DNA of 64,000 bases from JAPEKQ01 sp964516845 (GTDB taxonomy: Bacteria; Joyebacterota; Joyebacteria; Joyebacterales; Joyebacteraceae), in NCBI GenBank assembly GCA_964516845.1, contig CAZEXP010000002.1:1-64000 (forward strand). The letters are read 5' to 3'. This document shows positions 44,316-53,712 of the stretch, piece after piece. The translations under genes and the position numbers were made by a program. The notes under the pieces are model-generated. The model made no database searches and had not been told where the DNA came from. It saw only the letters and a program-made list of their open reading frames with translations. How positions within the stretch are numbered: position 1 is the stretch's first letter; every line of letters begins with the position of its first letter.

Positions 44316-45790
44316 GATGCTTCCACCCCTTTCCCGGCTGCAGCCGGCAGACGGTCGCGCTCGATGAACGTCATGCGATCAACGAGGGCCGCCGCGTAGA
44401 AATACGTTCCTGCGATTGATATGTGGGTGAATCTCTGCCCGAAGACGTTCGCGATGATCAGCGCCGCGGTCGCCGACAGGAATCCGATGGCGAGTCCCCT
44501 TCCAAAACGGTCGACGGAGGTTCTGAGGAGCCTGGTCCCGCTCCTGACGCACGCCGCCAGAAGCCACATGAGCACGATGAAACCGATGAGCCCCGACTCG
44601 CCGATGACCTCCACGTAGAGGCTGTGCGACGACCACGGGCGGTCGAACTCGTCCATTGTCAGGTAGGGCACCGTCCCGTACCCGTGCCCGATGATGGGGC
44701 TTCGGAGCGACTTGAGCAGCACGACCCCCCAGATCTCGAGCCGCACGGCCGCCGACGGATCGAGCTGGTCGGTGGCGTCCCCGTAGAGTCCGGCCTGGAA
44801 CGACTCGACCCGCGTCTCCGCCACGCGCTCCTTGACGAACTCGGGCGCCCAGAGCGGACTCGACGCCGCGATGATGAGGAAGATGATGACCGCGCGCTTG
44901 TTGATGAGATACGTCAGCATGCCGAGCGCCAGCCCGAAACCCAGGAACGCGCCCCGGGACTTGGGCAGGAACACGGCAACGGTTGAGAACCCCGCGCCGG
45001 CCAGAAGTGTCATGCGCTTCGCGAACGCCATTCCGCCCGACGCGTAGAACGCGCCGATGAGGAAGGCCGCGATCATGGCGAAGTAGGCGCCAAGGTCGTT
45101 GACATCGCCAAGCGCGCCCGCGATCCGCTGCACGTCGAGAGCGCTCGCGAACTGCCGGAGCGCGATGAGAGCGCCAATGCTGCAGCCGACGCTCATCGTG
45201 ATGAGCAGCTGTTTGACCTGCTTCTCGGTCTGCACCGTGTTGATGACGACGAAGTAGATGGCAAGACCCAGGACGCTTTGCCACACGGCCTTGAGCATCA
45301 TGAGTCCGTCGTACGGCATTCCTCCCGGCGGGAAGAGCGTGGCACGGAGCAGCGAGACGAACAGCACGATGATGAACAACCCCAGCGGTCTGCCGAGATC
45401 GGTCTGCACCGCCGGGCGGCCGCCGTGCATGACCCTCGGGACGACCCACGAGCCAAGCATGACCATGAACAGCAGGTTCGGCCCGTTGAGACCCGGCACG
45501 CCGCTCGCGGGGAGCCACTCCCCGATCGGCATCGCCAGCAGCCACGCGTGGAGCGCAAGCCGGGGCTTGAACACGGCGAACATCACGACGACGGCTCCGA
45601 CGAACATCTTGAGGATGCGGTGAGGAGCCTGCCCGTACGTGTAGTGGAGCTTGTAGATCGCGAACGCGAGCATGAGCGCGACGAGCGCGCCGACAACGGG
45701 CAGGAGCCACCCGTAGCTGTACTGCGGCACGTCCGCGGGCGGAGCTATCTGCCGGTTGGGCGGCGGGCTTGTGTGTCGCGCGTCGCTCAT
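44312..45790 (-). CDS. O-antigen ligase/polymerase-like membrane protein (Wzy/WaaL family)
   Basis: 492 aa with about eleven hydrophobic segments and one long periplasmic loop near the C-terminus, the Wzy_C layout. The loop has GHGYGTVPYL and SHSLYVEVIGESGLIGF, the family signature. It would join lipid-linked repeat units into a polymer in the periplasm, or ligate polymer to an acceptor. No clear Wzx flippase is seen in this operon. Confidence 0.87.
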   Translation of the reverse strand: MSDARHTSPPPNRQIAPPADVPQYSYGWLLPVVGALVALMLAFAIYKLHYTYGQAPHRILKMFVGAVVVMFAVFKPRLALHAWLLAMPIGEWLPASGVPGLNGPNLLFMVMLGSWVVPRVMHGGRPAVQTDLGRPLGLFIIVLFVSLLRATLFPPGGMPYDGLMMLKAVWQSVLGLAIYFVVINTVQTEKQVKQLLITMSVGCSIGALIALRQFASALDVQRIAGALGDVNDLGAYFAMIAAFLIGAFYASGGMAFAKRMTLLAGAGFSTVAVFLPKSRGAFLGFGLALGMLTYLINKRAVIIFLIIAASSPLWAPEFVKERVAETRVESFQAGLYGDATDQLDPSAAVRLEIWGVVLLKSLRSPIIGHGYGTVPYLTMDEFDRPWSSHSLYVEVIGESGLIGFIVLMWLLAACVRSGTRLLRTSVDRFGRGLAIGFLSATAALIIANVFGQRFTHISIAGTYFYAAALVDRMTFIERDRLPAAAGKGVEAS

Positions 45791-47613
45791 GCGTCTGACT
45801 CCTCTGCCGGACCCGTCGTCGTGCCGCCGGCCGGGCCGGCGCTGCGACGAACGACTCGATACACGTGGATCGCCGGGTTGTGGAAGCTCCGGCCGCGGCC
45901 ACGGTCGATCACGGGCATCCCGGTCTCATCCGCGAAGATGGTCACCGGTACGCAGTACTCGCCGAGCCAGTCGAGAAACTCCTTGTCCGCCGGATTCCTC
46001 GGTGGCGCAGCGCCCACCATCGGGCGCCACGGCGCGGCCTTGCTGCTCAGGATGAGATACTCGATCCCGAGGCTGTCGATGGCCGCCGCGAGGCGTCGCG
46101 GCTCGAGCGTACTCGGGAGCATGAATGCGTCTGTTCCCCAGTCGATCCGGTGGATCTCGTACTGAGGAGATCTCTCAGCGCCGACGGCCATCCGGATACG
46201 GTTGAGGTCCCGCTTCGGGCCGTCCCAGGAGCCGACGGCCGTCGCTCCGAGCTCGAGCTCCGTTTCGAGCTGGCGCACGGTCGGGTTGACAACGGGTCCG
46301 TAGTCCTCGACCCCGATCCTCGTTCCCGGCGGGACCTCGCGCGCGACCCACTCGAGCGCGCGCGTCCTCGTGTCGGACGTGCCGAGCGCCGCGACGAACC
46401 GGACGGACGGATATGCGGCCGCGGCAACGACGAGCACGGTCGCCGCCAGCGCGCGATACGGCCGCGTCGTGAGCCGCTCGAAGACGGCGCGCACTCCGAC
46501 CGCCGCGAGCAGCGCGATCATCGGGAGCGCGGGTGTCAGATACGTGGCGCGCTTCACCGTCAGAAGACACATGAAGACGACGACGGCCGCCGTGTAGCTG
46601 ATCGCGATCGCCCGCCCTCCCGCGGCGCTGGTGATCGTCGGCCTGTCACCCTTCCCCGTCGAGCGTCGCTTGAGCGCGCCGCCCCAGAGCGACAGCGGGA
46701 GCAACGCCCCGAGAGCAGCGAAGACGGTCACCGGCCAGCCCACGCCGCGCCCGAACGTCTTGAGAACGATCTCGCCGACGCCCGCCGCGAACGACGTTGG
46801 CTCCTGCGCGACTCCGGACGTCGATACCATCGTGAACTGCCGGACGACGTCACGCATGAACTCGTCCCTGGCGAACAGCGCGTACGGAGTCCCGATGAGG
46901 AACCCGACGGGCACCGCCACGAGAATGGCGAGCATCTGGACGAAGTTCACCCTGCCGCGGCGCCAGAGGAGCGCGAGGCCGACGAGCGTGCCGACCGCCG
47001 CGATACCGGCCGGGTACTTTGCCGAGGCGGCGAGCCCGGCCAGGAGTGCTGCGAGAATGAGCCTGCCCGCACGACCCCGTGAGACGGCGGTGAGCGCGGC
47101 GAGCAGGCTCAGGGTTGCCAGAAGCGTGCTGACGACGTCCGGTGTCGCGTAGTGCGAGTCCCGGACGTGAAGGTATGTCACGGCGAGAATGGCGGCCGCC
47201 GTCAGACCGACGGCCTTCCCGTAGGAGCGCCGCCCGAATGCGTACGTCACCCACACCGTGGCGACGCCGGCGGCGGCGGAGAGCGCGCGACCCATGTACC
47301 AGAACCAGGAGAGGTCGGACACGTAGTGCCGAACGAGATCGGCCGGCGCGGAGTAGAACCCGACCAGCTTGCCGATAACGTAGAGCGCACCGTAGGACCC
47401 GAACATCACGTACATCATCAGCGACGGCCACCGGAACCAGTGCGGATTGAGATCCCCGGTCCCGAATCCGAGCGAGTGAAAGAGGATCGAACCCTCGTCC
47501 GGGTGATACGGGAACGGCAGCCCCCAATCCAGACCCCACAGGCGGATGACTGCAGCGCCGGCGAGTATGGCGATGAGCGTGATGGTCGCGCCTCGTGTCG
47601 AGTCCTGCTTCAC
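45787..47613 (-). CDS. Family 39-type (ArnT/PMT-like) membrane glycosyltransferase
   Basis: About 608 aa from a GTG at 47613 with GGGAG upstream; the frame is open further but that part is not protein-like. Twelve or so membrane helices and a first-loop DE motif in FPYHPDEGSILFHS, the catalytic acidic pair of GT39/PMT-like enzymes, which use polyprenyl-linked sugars in the periplasm. Pairs well with the neighbouring dolichyl-phosphate-mannose-synthase-like GT2, which would make such a donor. Confidence 0.88.
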   Translation of the reverse strand: MKQDSTRGATITLIAILAGAAVIRLWGLDWGLPFPYHPDEGSILFHSLGFGTGDLNPHWFRWPSLMMYVMFGSYGALYVIGKLVGFYSAPADLVRHYVSDLSWFWYMGRALSAAAGVATVWVTYAFGRRSYGKAVGLTAAAILAVTYLHVRDSHYATPDVVSTLLATLSLLAALTAVSRGRAGRLILAALLAGLAASAKYPAGIAAVGTLVGLALLWRRGRVNFVQMLAILVAVPVGFLIGTPYALFARDEFMRDVVRQFTMVSTSGVAQEPTSFAAGVGEIVLKTFGRGVGWPVTVFAALGALLPLSLWGGALKRRSTGKGDRPTITSAAGGRAIAISYTAAVVVFMCLLTVKRATYLTPALPMIALLAAVGVRAVFERLTTRPYRALAATVLVVAAAAYPSVRFVAALGTSDTRTRALEWVAREVPPGTRIGVEDYGPVVNPTVRQLETELELGATAVGSWDGPKRDLNRIRMAVGAERSPQYEIHRIDWGTDAFMLPSTLEPRRLAAAIDSLGIEYLILSSKAAPWRPMVGAAPPRNPADKEFLDWLGEYCVPVTIFADETGMPVIDRGRGRSFHNPAIHVYRVVRRSAGPAGGTTTGPAEESDA

Positions 47614-47671
47614 GGCATCCGGCTCCCTGCGATGATCGAATACACCGCCAGCTGCGGACGGCGAACAGCTC

Positions 47672-48031
47672 TTAGCTTCGTGATATGACGAGAACGCCGG
47701 CGACAATAATGACAAGCCCGAGGACCCTGGTCGCGGAGATGCTCTCACCCAGCAACAGCCACGACGCAAGGAACACGATGACGTACGCGAGACTCACCAT
47801 GGGATACGCAAGCGAGAGGTCCACGTTCGAGACAACGGCGATCCAGAGAATGGCGCTGATCCCGTAGCAGATGAACCCGATGAAGACCTGCGGGACCTTG
47901 AGGATGGGAATGAGCTGCGACCACACCGAGCCGGCCGACACCTCCCCGTAGAGCATCATCCCCTTCTTCATGATGATCTGACCCGTCGCGCCGAGCATAA
48001 CGGCGAGCAGGATCAGCGGGATCCCCTTCAT
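47672..48031 (-). CDS. Small EamA/SMR-like four-helix transporter
   Basis: 119 aa from an ATG with AGGGGTGG upstream; four hydrophobic helices (PLILLAVMLGATGQIIMKKG, VFIGFICYGISAILWIAVVS, LAYVIVFLASWLLLGES, VLGLVIIVAGVLVIS). It resembles ArnE/ArnF-type subunits and small EamA proteins. Lying between a DPM-like GT2 and a GT39 enzyme, it is a good candidate to flip the polyprenyl-linked sugar to the periplasm, as ArnEF does for ArnT. Inference from context; a drug transporter is the alternative. Confidence 0.82.
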   Translation of the reverse strand: MKGIPLILLAVMLGATGQIIMKKGMMLYGEVSAGSVWSQLIPILKVPQVFIGFICYGISAILWIAVVSNVDLSLAYPMVSLAYVIVFLASWLLLGESISATRVLGLVIIVAGVLVISRS

Positions 48032-48795
48032 GCCGCCACCCCTTTCCTCTGTCGTCGGATCGCCCGCCTCCCGGCGGCGATCATGGTGATGTAGCGCCCG
48101 ATCGTATCCGTGATGTTCATCTTGCTCGCGCCGCCCTTGAGGTCGTACCGGAGCACGAGAGGGACCTCGCCGACCCTCGCGGGAAGGTAGGCGCACTTAA
48201 TGAGGATCTCGGCCGAGGAGACGAATCCGGCCTCCGTGATGAAGTCGTCACCGTAGATCTCGAACGCGCGGGCGATTGTCTCGCCGGTGTACGCGCGGTA
48301 GCCACACGAGTAGTCGCGCGCTCCCTGGACGGGCAGAAAGACCGAGAGCACGAAGCTCGCACCGCGACTGAGCAGCGCGCGGAACGGCGACAGACCGACC
48401 TCCTCACCGCCGGGCGCATAGCGCGAGGCGATGACAACATCGTGACCCTCCTCGAGCTTGTCGAGCATGCTCGGGATGGCGGCCGGGTCGTGCGTGTTGT
48501 CGGTGTCCATGACAACCAGCACGTCCCCGGATGCGAGATTGTCCCGGGCCCAGGCGAAGCCGGATTTCAGCGCCTCACCGAGCCCACGGTTCACTCCGTG
48601 CTCGACAACCGTCAGGAGAACGGCGAGCCGCTCGCACTCGCGACGAGTGATCGCGATCGTGTCGTCCACGCTCCCGTCGTCGACGAGGAGCACGCGCCCC
48701 TCGACGGGAAGCGCCTCGAGCACGGGCGCGATGCGCGCCAGAAGCGGCGTGACCGCCTCGGACTCGTTGTATGCGGGCAGCATCACCACGAGCAT
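48028..48795 (-). CDS. Family 2 glycosyltransferase (polyprenyl-phosphate sugar synthase-like)
   Basis: 255 aa from an ATG with GGGAGA upstream. N-terminal MLVVMLPAYNESEAVTPLL, the DDGS motif (LLVDDGSVDDT) and the DTDNTH acidic motif mark a DPM-synthase-like GT2. No C-terminal membrane helices, so a soluble or peripheral type. Overlaps the small transporter gene by 4 bp; together with it and the GT39 gene it forms an ArnC-ArnE/F-ArnT-like set. Confidence 0.88.
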   Translation of the reverse strand: MLVVMLPAYNESEAVTPLLARIAPVLEALPVEGRVLLVDDGSVDDTIAITRRECERLAVLLTVVEHGVNRGLGEALKSGFAWARDNLASGDVLVVMDTDNTHDPAAIPSMLDKLEEGHDVVIASRYAPGGEEVGLSPFRALLSRGASFVLSVFLPVQGARDYSCGYRAYTGETIARAFEIYGDDFITEAGFVSSAEILIKCAYLPARVGEVPLVLRYDLKGGASKMNITDTIGRYITMIAAGRRAIRRQRKGVAA

Positions 48796-48842
48796 GGTCT
48801 GTCTCCCTTGCGCCGCCGGACTGTCGTTCGACGGCCGGCCGG

Positions 48843-49991
48843 TCAGTTCCCGGCCTCCGGAGTGAACGGTTCGAAAGCCCGGGCGCCCGGGACCTCGAAC
48901 CACTGTGCAATGGCGTCCGCCGTTCTCCGCGCGGCCTGTCCGTCACCGTACGGGTTCGCGGCCTCGGCCATCGTCTCGTACGCGGTCGCGTCGGTCAGCA
49001 GTCTCTCGATCTCACGGCGGACGTTCGCGGTGTCCGTCCCGACGATTCGCACGGTCCCAGCATCGACAGCCTCGGGTCGCTCGGTCTCGTTGCGAAGCAC
49101 CAGGACCGGTTTGCCGAGCGACGGCGCCTCCTCCTGAATCCCGCCGGAGTCGGTGACGACGACATATGCGTCCTTCATCAGTCGCACGAGCACCGGGTAT
49201 GGGACCGGCTCCAGAAGATGAATACGGTCATGCCCGCCGAGCACCTCGTGCGCCACCCGCTGGACGTTCGGATTGAGATGCACCGGGTAGACGATCCGCA
49301 CATCGTCGTACGCGTCGACGATCTCCCTGAGCGCCCGACATGCGTTGGCCAGGGGCTCCCCGAAGTTCTCCCTGCGGTGCGCGGTCACGAGGATGAGCCT
49401 CCCGCCCCCCGGCACCGGCGAGTCCGGCAGCCGCGAGTCACTCGCAACGGCGATGAGCGCGTCGATCACGGTGTTGCCTGTGACGAAGACGGAATCACGG
49501 GCGACCCCGGCAGCCAGAAGATTCGCAAGCGACGTCCCCGTCGGCGCGAAGTGCAGCGTGGAGATGGCGTCAGCGAGAACGCGGTTCATCTCCTCCGGGA
49601 ACGGGTAGTACATGTCGTTGGTCCGCAACCCCGCCTCCACGTGACCCACCGCAATCCGGCGGTAGAAGGCGGCGAGCGCCGCGGCCATCGTCGTCGTCGT
49701 GTCGCCGTGGACGAGCACGAGATCGGGCGCCATCTCCTCAAGGATCGGGTCGAGTCCGCCGAGCACGTCCGACGTGATCTGTCCGAGAGTCTGGCTCTCG
49801 CGCATGATGTTCAGATCCGCGTCCGGCCGGATGTCGAAGAACTCGAGCACCTGGTCGAGCATCTCACGATGCTGCGCCGTGACGCATACGCGCGCGTCGA
49901 ATACGTCGGCCCGGCGGTTGAGCTCCGCCACGACCGGCGCCATCTTGATGGCCTCGGGACGCGTCCCGAACACTGAGAGGACACGGATCAT
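48843..49991 (-). CDS. wecB: UDP-N-acetylglucosamine 2-epimerase (non-hydrolysing)
   Basis: 382 aa. Converts UDP-GlcNAc to UDP-ManNAc for surface polysaccharides. Signatures: VFGTRPEAIKMAPVV, HGDTTTTMAAALAAFY, GHVEAGLRTNDMYYPFPEE, and VTDSGGIQEEAPSLGKPVLV. The start codon overlaps the wzc-like stop by 4 bp. Suggests ManNAc or its uronic acid in the polymer; no WecC-type dehydrogenase is seen here. Confidence 0.95.
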   Translation of the reverse strand: MIRVLSVFGTRPEAIKMAPVVAELNRRADVFDARVCVTAQHREMLDQVLEFFDIRPDADLNIMRESQTLGQITSDVLGGLDPILEEMAPDLVLVHGDTTTTMAAALAAFYRRIAVGHVEAGLRTNDMYYPFPEEMNRVLADAISTLHFAPTGTSLANLLAAGVARDSVFVTGNTVIDALIAVASDSRLPDSPVPGGGRLILVTAHRRENFGEPLANACRALREIVDAYDDVRIVYPVHLNPNVQRVAHEVLGGHDRIHLLEPVPYPVLVRLMKDAYVVVTDSGGIQEEAPSLGKPVLVLRNETERPEAVDAGTVRIVGTDTANVRREIERLLTDATAYETMAEAANPYGDGQAARRTADAIAQWFEVPGARAFEPFTPEAGN

Positions 49992-52231
49992 CCGTCGCGC
50001 TCTCCCCTCGCCTCTTCGGTACTCGATCTGCTGTAGCCGTAGTACTTGTAGTCGTAGTAGTACGGGAGCACGTGCTCGAAATTGTTGACGACGACTCCAA
50101 TGACGTTGTCCTTCTCGTCGCGCTGGAGCTCGAGTCCGCGTATCACGACCTCGCGCGGCGTCGCGCCCGCCTTGACGACGAGCACGACCGCGTCGGCGCG
50201 CGCGCCGATGAAGAGCGCGTCGGGCACGGCGACGTTCGGCGCCGAATCGATGATGACGTGGTCGAACCTCGAGAGAAGCTCCGACATCAACCTCGAGTCG
50301 GGGAACGTCTCGACGAGGCGTGTCGGTTCCTCGCGCTCCGACCCGGCCGGCAGCACGAAGAGGTTCGGGAGCGCCGTCGCCTTCACGTCGCTCTCCTCGA
50401 GGTTGCCTCGAAGCAGCGCGTTGGAAAGACCGGTCGAGTTGTCGACCTCCATGACGCGGTGGATCCTGGGCTTCCTCAGATCGCAGTCGATGAGCACCGT
50501 CGTGCCGGCGTGGTGCCTGGCCAGCGTGATGGCGAGACTCGCCGCGGTCGTGGTCTTGCCCTCCCCGCGATTCGTGCTTGTCACGAGAATCGACTTCGGG
50601 GCGCCGTGACCGCTCCTGGCGATCTTCCGGGTCAGGCGGCGGAATTCGAAAGAGATCGGCGTCTCGCGGAGAAGATGTCTGAGGAGCTTCGGGTTCCCGG
50701 CGATCGGCCTGTTGCCGGACTGCCGGTTCTTCTTCTCCTCCTTCGCGATCTCCGCGAATATGTCCGCGTTCGGCACGGTCGCCAGCGCGGTCAGCCCGAG
50801 TGTGGCTTCCACGTCCTCGATGCTCTTGAACGACGAGTCGCTCTGTTCGGTCGCGAGGATGAGTCCCATCCCGATGACGAGACCACCGAGCAGCGACAGC
50901 CCAATGATCATGACCTTGTCCGGCGCAACCGGCGAGAGCGGCCGCGTCGGCGGCTCGATGACCTCGAACCTGCCGCCGGCTCTCGCGGCCTCGAGCGCCT
51001 CGTTGATCTGACCGGCCGCCGACTGCTCGAGGAACGCCTCGTAGAGCGCCCGGTTGCTCTCCACTTCCTGCGACAGGCGCGTCAGCTCGAGCTCCTGTTC
51101 GGGAGCGTTTACGACACCCTGCGTGTAGTTCCACATGAGCCGCGAGAATGTCCGACGCCGCTGTTCGATCATCTCGACCTCGGCGGCGACAACGCGCATC
51201 TCCGCGAATTCGTCGATGATGTCCTGCGAAGCGCCGGGCACAGCGCGGGCGGCGGCCGACCTGGCGCTGGAGCGCAGCTGGTCCTTCTTCTCCGCAATGC
51301 TGACCGTGAGCGAACTGATCTCGGGGCCGTCGTTGACCGCGGTCACGAGCGCCGGCGCCACCTCGCTCTCGAGACCCACCAGCTGTTCGACGAGCTGGTC
51401 AAGCTCCGGGAAGTCCTGCTGCATAAGCGTCTGATAGGCGCTCTCACTCGCGGACCGCAGCGAGGCCCGGCGGTTGACCAGGCGCTGCTGCGCGCCGTCG
51501 CCCTCGACCATCGCCTGGCTGATGAGCACGTCGACGCGCCCGACGTTCGCGGCGCCGACCGGGTTCTCCATCCGCCTACCCGTGACCTGCGACGACTGGT
51601 ACTCCTGCAGACGCCCCTCGGCCTCATCGAGCTTCTGTTTGTAGATGACGAGCTGCCGCACGCTGAAGTCGTGAACGGAGCGGATCTGCTCGAGCTGCTC
51701 GCGGTTCGACGCTCCGACGAACGCGTTGGTGATGTGCTGCGCGAGGAGCACCGCCCGGTCCGGGTCGAGATCTCTCACGATGATCTGGAACGCGTTGACC
51801 GATATCCGGACGACCGCGATCCGGGTCTCGAGGAAGCCCACCATCCGCATCTCGGCGTAGTCATCCACCGAAACGGCGGGGTCCTTCTCGTGCATGCTCT
51901 CGGCCCACTCCTGCACACCCGGGTCCTCCGCCATGTTGAGCGCGCGAACGAGCTCGACAAGGAACGTCGTGCTCTTCGCCTTCTCCTGAAGGCGCGAGAG
52001 CTGTTCCTCGTGCGGCGACCGCCCTACGAGACGCGCGAGCGGCTCGGAAAGCTGCTCCTGCGTCCGCATCACCACCGTGCTGCTTGCCTCGTAGACCGGG
52101 CTCAGCGAGATCGAGATGAGGTATCCCGCCACGCCGCCGACGACGACCGGTATGAGAAGGAGCCACTTCCTTCTCAGCATGGCCCTCATGTAGGTTCTGA
52201 GGTCTACACCTCTCGCTTCCTGCTCGTGCAT
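49988..52231 (-). CDS. wzc: Wzc-type polysaccharide co-polymerase with tyrosine autokinase domain
   Basis: 747 aa. N-terminal Wzz domain with two membrane helices (~23-45 and ~475-495: VMIIGLSLLGGLVIGMGLIL), a long coiled-coil periplasmic part between, then a BY-kinase: Walker A NRGEGKTTTAASLA, Walker A' VLIDCDLRKPRIH, Walker B HVIIDSAPNVAVPDAL. The C-terminus ends in the tyrosine cluster YYYDYKYYGY, where such kinases autophosphorylate. It controls chain length and export with the Wza-like protein encoded upstream, 76 bp away. Start: ATG at 52231 after GGGGGT. Confidence 0.93.
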   Translation of the reverse strand: MHEQEARGVDLRTYMRAMLRRKWLLLIPVVVGGVAGYLISISLSPVYEASSTVVMRTQEQLSEPLARLVGRSPHEEQLSRLQEKAKSTTFLVELVRALNMAEDPGVQEWAESMHEKDPAVSVDDYAEMRMVGFLETRIAVVRISVNAFQIIVRDLDPDRAVLLAQHITNAFVGASNREQLEQIRSVHDFSVRQLVIYKQKLDEAEGRLQEYQSSQVTGRRMENPVGAANVGRVDVLISQAMVEGDGAQQRLVNRRASLRSASESAYQTLMQQDFPELDQLVEQLVGLESEVAPALVTAVNDGPEISSLTVSIAEKKDQLRSSARSAAARAVPGASQDIIDEFAEMRVVAAEVEMIEQRRRTFSRLMWNYTQGVVNAPEQELELTRLSQEVESNRALYEAFLEQSAAGQINEALEAARAGGRFEVIEPPTRPLSPVAPDKVMIIGLSLLGGLVIGMGLILATEQSDSSFKSIEDVEATLGLTALATVPNADIFAEIAKEEKKNRQSGNRPIAGNPKLLRHLLRETPISFEFRRLTRKIARSGHGAPKSILVTSTNRGEGKTTTAASLAITLARHHAGTTVLIDCDLRKPRIHRVMEVDNSTGLSNALLRGNLEESDVKATALPNLFVLPAGSEREEPTRLVETFPDSRLMSELLSRFDHVIIDSAPNVAVPDALFIGARADAVVLVVKAGATPREVVIRGLELQRDEKDNVIGVVVNNFEHVLPYYYDYKYYGYSRSSTEEARGERDG

Positions 52232-52307
52232 GTGACCCCCTGTGCTCGCCCGCGCCGCACTCATCGCGGCCCTTGCAGCTCGACTGATGGTGCTCAGGTC
52301 ATTCCCG

Positions 52308-53306
52308 CTACTGGTTCTGGAGCTCTTCGAGTTCCTTCTGGAGCCTCCGGTCCTCAAGCGTGCTGTCCACAGACAGGTACAGCAGGTACGACTGCAGCAC
52401 GTCGCGCGCCGCGCCGAGGATGGAGCCCGCGCCGGTGAGGATGACCTCACTGATGCTCGAGCCCCGCGGAGGAACCACGATCCGGTCACCGGCGGAGACG
52501 TAGAACGGCGACGCCGTTCCATGCTGCGTGATGGCGGCGAGATCGATATTGGCCGCGACCTGGGACTCCCCCGCGTCCATGATGACGACAACATCGGACA
52601 GCGCGGCCTCGCGAGTCGGTCCCCCCGCCAGCGCCAACACCTGGAGCAGGTCCATCTTCTCGCTCGCCGAGTACGCGCCCGGCATGTTCACCTCGCCGAT
52701 GACGTAGACGAGACCAGGGCCTCCGGCACTCCCACCGTAGGTGGCAGGGAACTCGATCGTGTCGCCGGGCAGAAGCTCCGGCAGTGCTCCCCCGGGCTCG
52801 CCGCGCAGGTACGAACCCAGGTCGACCGGGATGACCTGCGGCCCGGCCGCCGTCGCGCGGATGATCGAGACCGACGTGAGGTCGGCTGACGGCAGCGGAC
52901 CACCGGCCTGGCCCATCACCTGGACAATATCCGGGATCTGCTCGAAGCTGTATCGCCCCGGCATCGCGACCTGACCTGTCAGGAAGATCGCTCTGCTGTT
53001 GAACTGCTCCATCGTCACCGTGACCTGGTTCGTCTCGCGTGTGTAGTCGCGGAGACGCTGGGTCAGCTGCTGTCCGAGCGACAGCGGGGTCAGACCCTGC
53101 GCCATGATCTCGCCCACGGGCGGGAACGTGATCAGCCCGTTGGACCGGACCGTGACCTGCCGGTCCAGCTCCGGATGACGCCAGACTGAGATCGTCAGAA
53201 GATCTCCGCCGCCGATGATGTAGTTCGTCGACTGCGCCACCGCCACACCCGACCACGCCAGAACGCCACAGACCAGAATCACCCAGATGATCGCTCTCGC
53301 ACGCAT
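52308..53306 (-). CDS. wza: Wza-like polysaccharide export protein
   Basis: 332 aa from an ATG with GGGGGA upstream. Signal peptide (ARAIIWVILVCGVLAWSGVAVA), a Poly_export domain (NYIIGGGDLLTISVWRHPEL) and two SLBB domains (VYVIGEVNMPGAYSA is a typical SLBB start). There is no lipobox cysteine at the signal cleavage site, unlike E. coli Wza. It forms the periplasmic/outer-membrane channel for the exopolysaccharide. First gene of the long operon. Confidence 0.9.
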   Translation of the reverse strand: MRARAIIWVILVCGVLAWSGVAVAQSTNYIIGGGDLLTISVWRHPELDRQVTVRSNGLITFPPVGEIMAQGLTPLSLGQQLTQRLRDYTRETNQVTVTMEQFNSRAIFLTGQVAMPGRYSFEQIPDIVQVMGQAGGPLPSADLTSVSIIRATAAGPQVIPVDLGSYLRGEPGGALPELLPGDTIEFPATYGGSAGGPGLVYVIGEVNMPGAYSASEKMDLLQVLALAGGPTREAALSDVVVIMDAGESQVAANIDLAAITQHGTASPFYVSAGDRIVVPPRGSSISEVILTGAGSILGAARDVLQSYLLYLSVDSTLEDRRLQKELEELQNQ

Positions 53307-53449
53307 GGACCGATCCCCCTTGCCGCGGCGCGTCCGCGCCCGCTGCACGTGTATGTATCGATGTGCCCTCGCCGTTCCCGGTCGTGGCGCCCCCCTTGAG
53401 GGCTTTCTGCACGACAGAACACCCCCATCAGCAGCGCCGCGTACGCACA

Positions 53450-53478
53450 AAGCTACCAGCACGGCGAATGGCAGTCAA
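53450..53478 (-). promoter_or_regulatory. Candidate promoter of the exopolysaccharide-exosortase operon
   Basis: Minus strand TTGACT (53478-53473), 17-bp spacer, TAGCTT (53455-53450). A good -35 with a weak -10 (3/6), giving a leader of roughly 140 nt before wza. No sigma-54 -24/-12 element was found in the 53307-53712 gap. Confidence 0.45.
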
Positions 53479-53537
53479 CGGAGATAGCGCGATAGTGTAA
53501 GGATTTCCGACAGTCCGAGATACATAGCTGCCCGCAT

Positions 53538-53624
53538 GGCCTGCCTAACCCGTTACAGCCAGGCCGCTTACAGCGTGTAATGGTGTCGGTACGTGGTGTC
53601 GGACAGACTAACAGTCGTTGTCCG
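53538..53624. repeat. Cluster of direct and inverted repeats upstream of the exopolysaccharide operon
   Basis: Four elements in 87 bp: GGCCTG/CAGGCC (53538-53543 and 53560-53565), TTACA-GCG-TGTAA (53568-53580), the direct repeat TGGTGTCGG twice with a 13-bp period (53581-53589, 53594-53602), and CGGACAGACT-AAC-AGTC-GT-TGTCCG (53600-53624). They lie 60-150 bp upstream of the candidate -35 box, a typical place for activator sites. The last one could alternatively end ddl transcription, but no T-run follows. Confidence 0.6.
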
Positions 53625-53712
53625 ATGCCGCGCTCATCGCCGTCTCGGGGGTCTGCATATGCATCGGATGTGCCACGAACGGCCGTATTGCGGAGGGAAT
53701 CACAGCGTGGGG

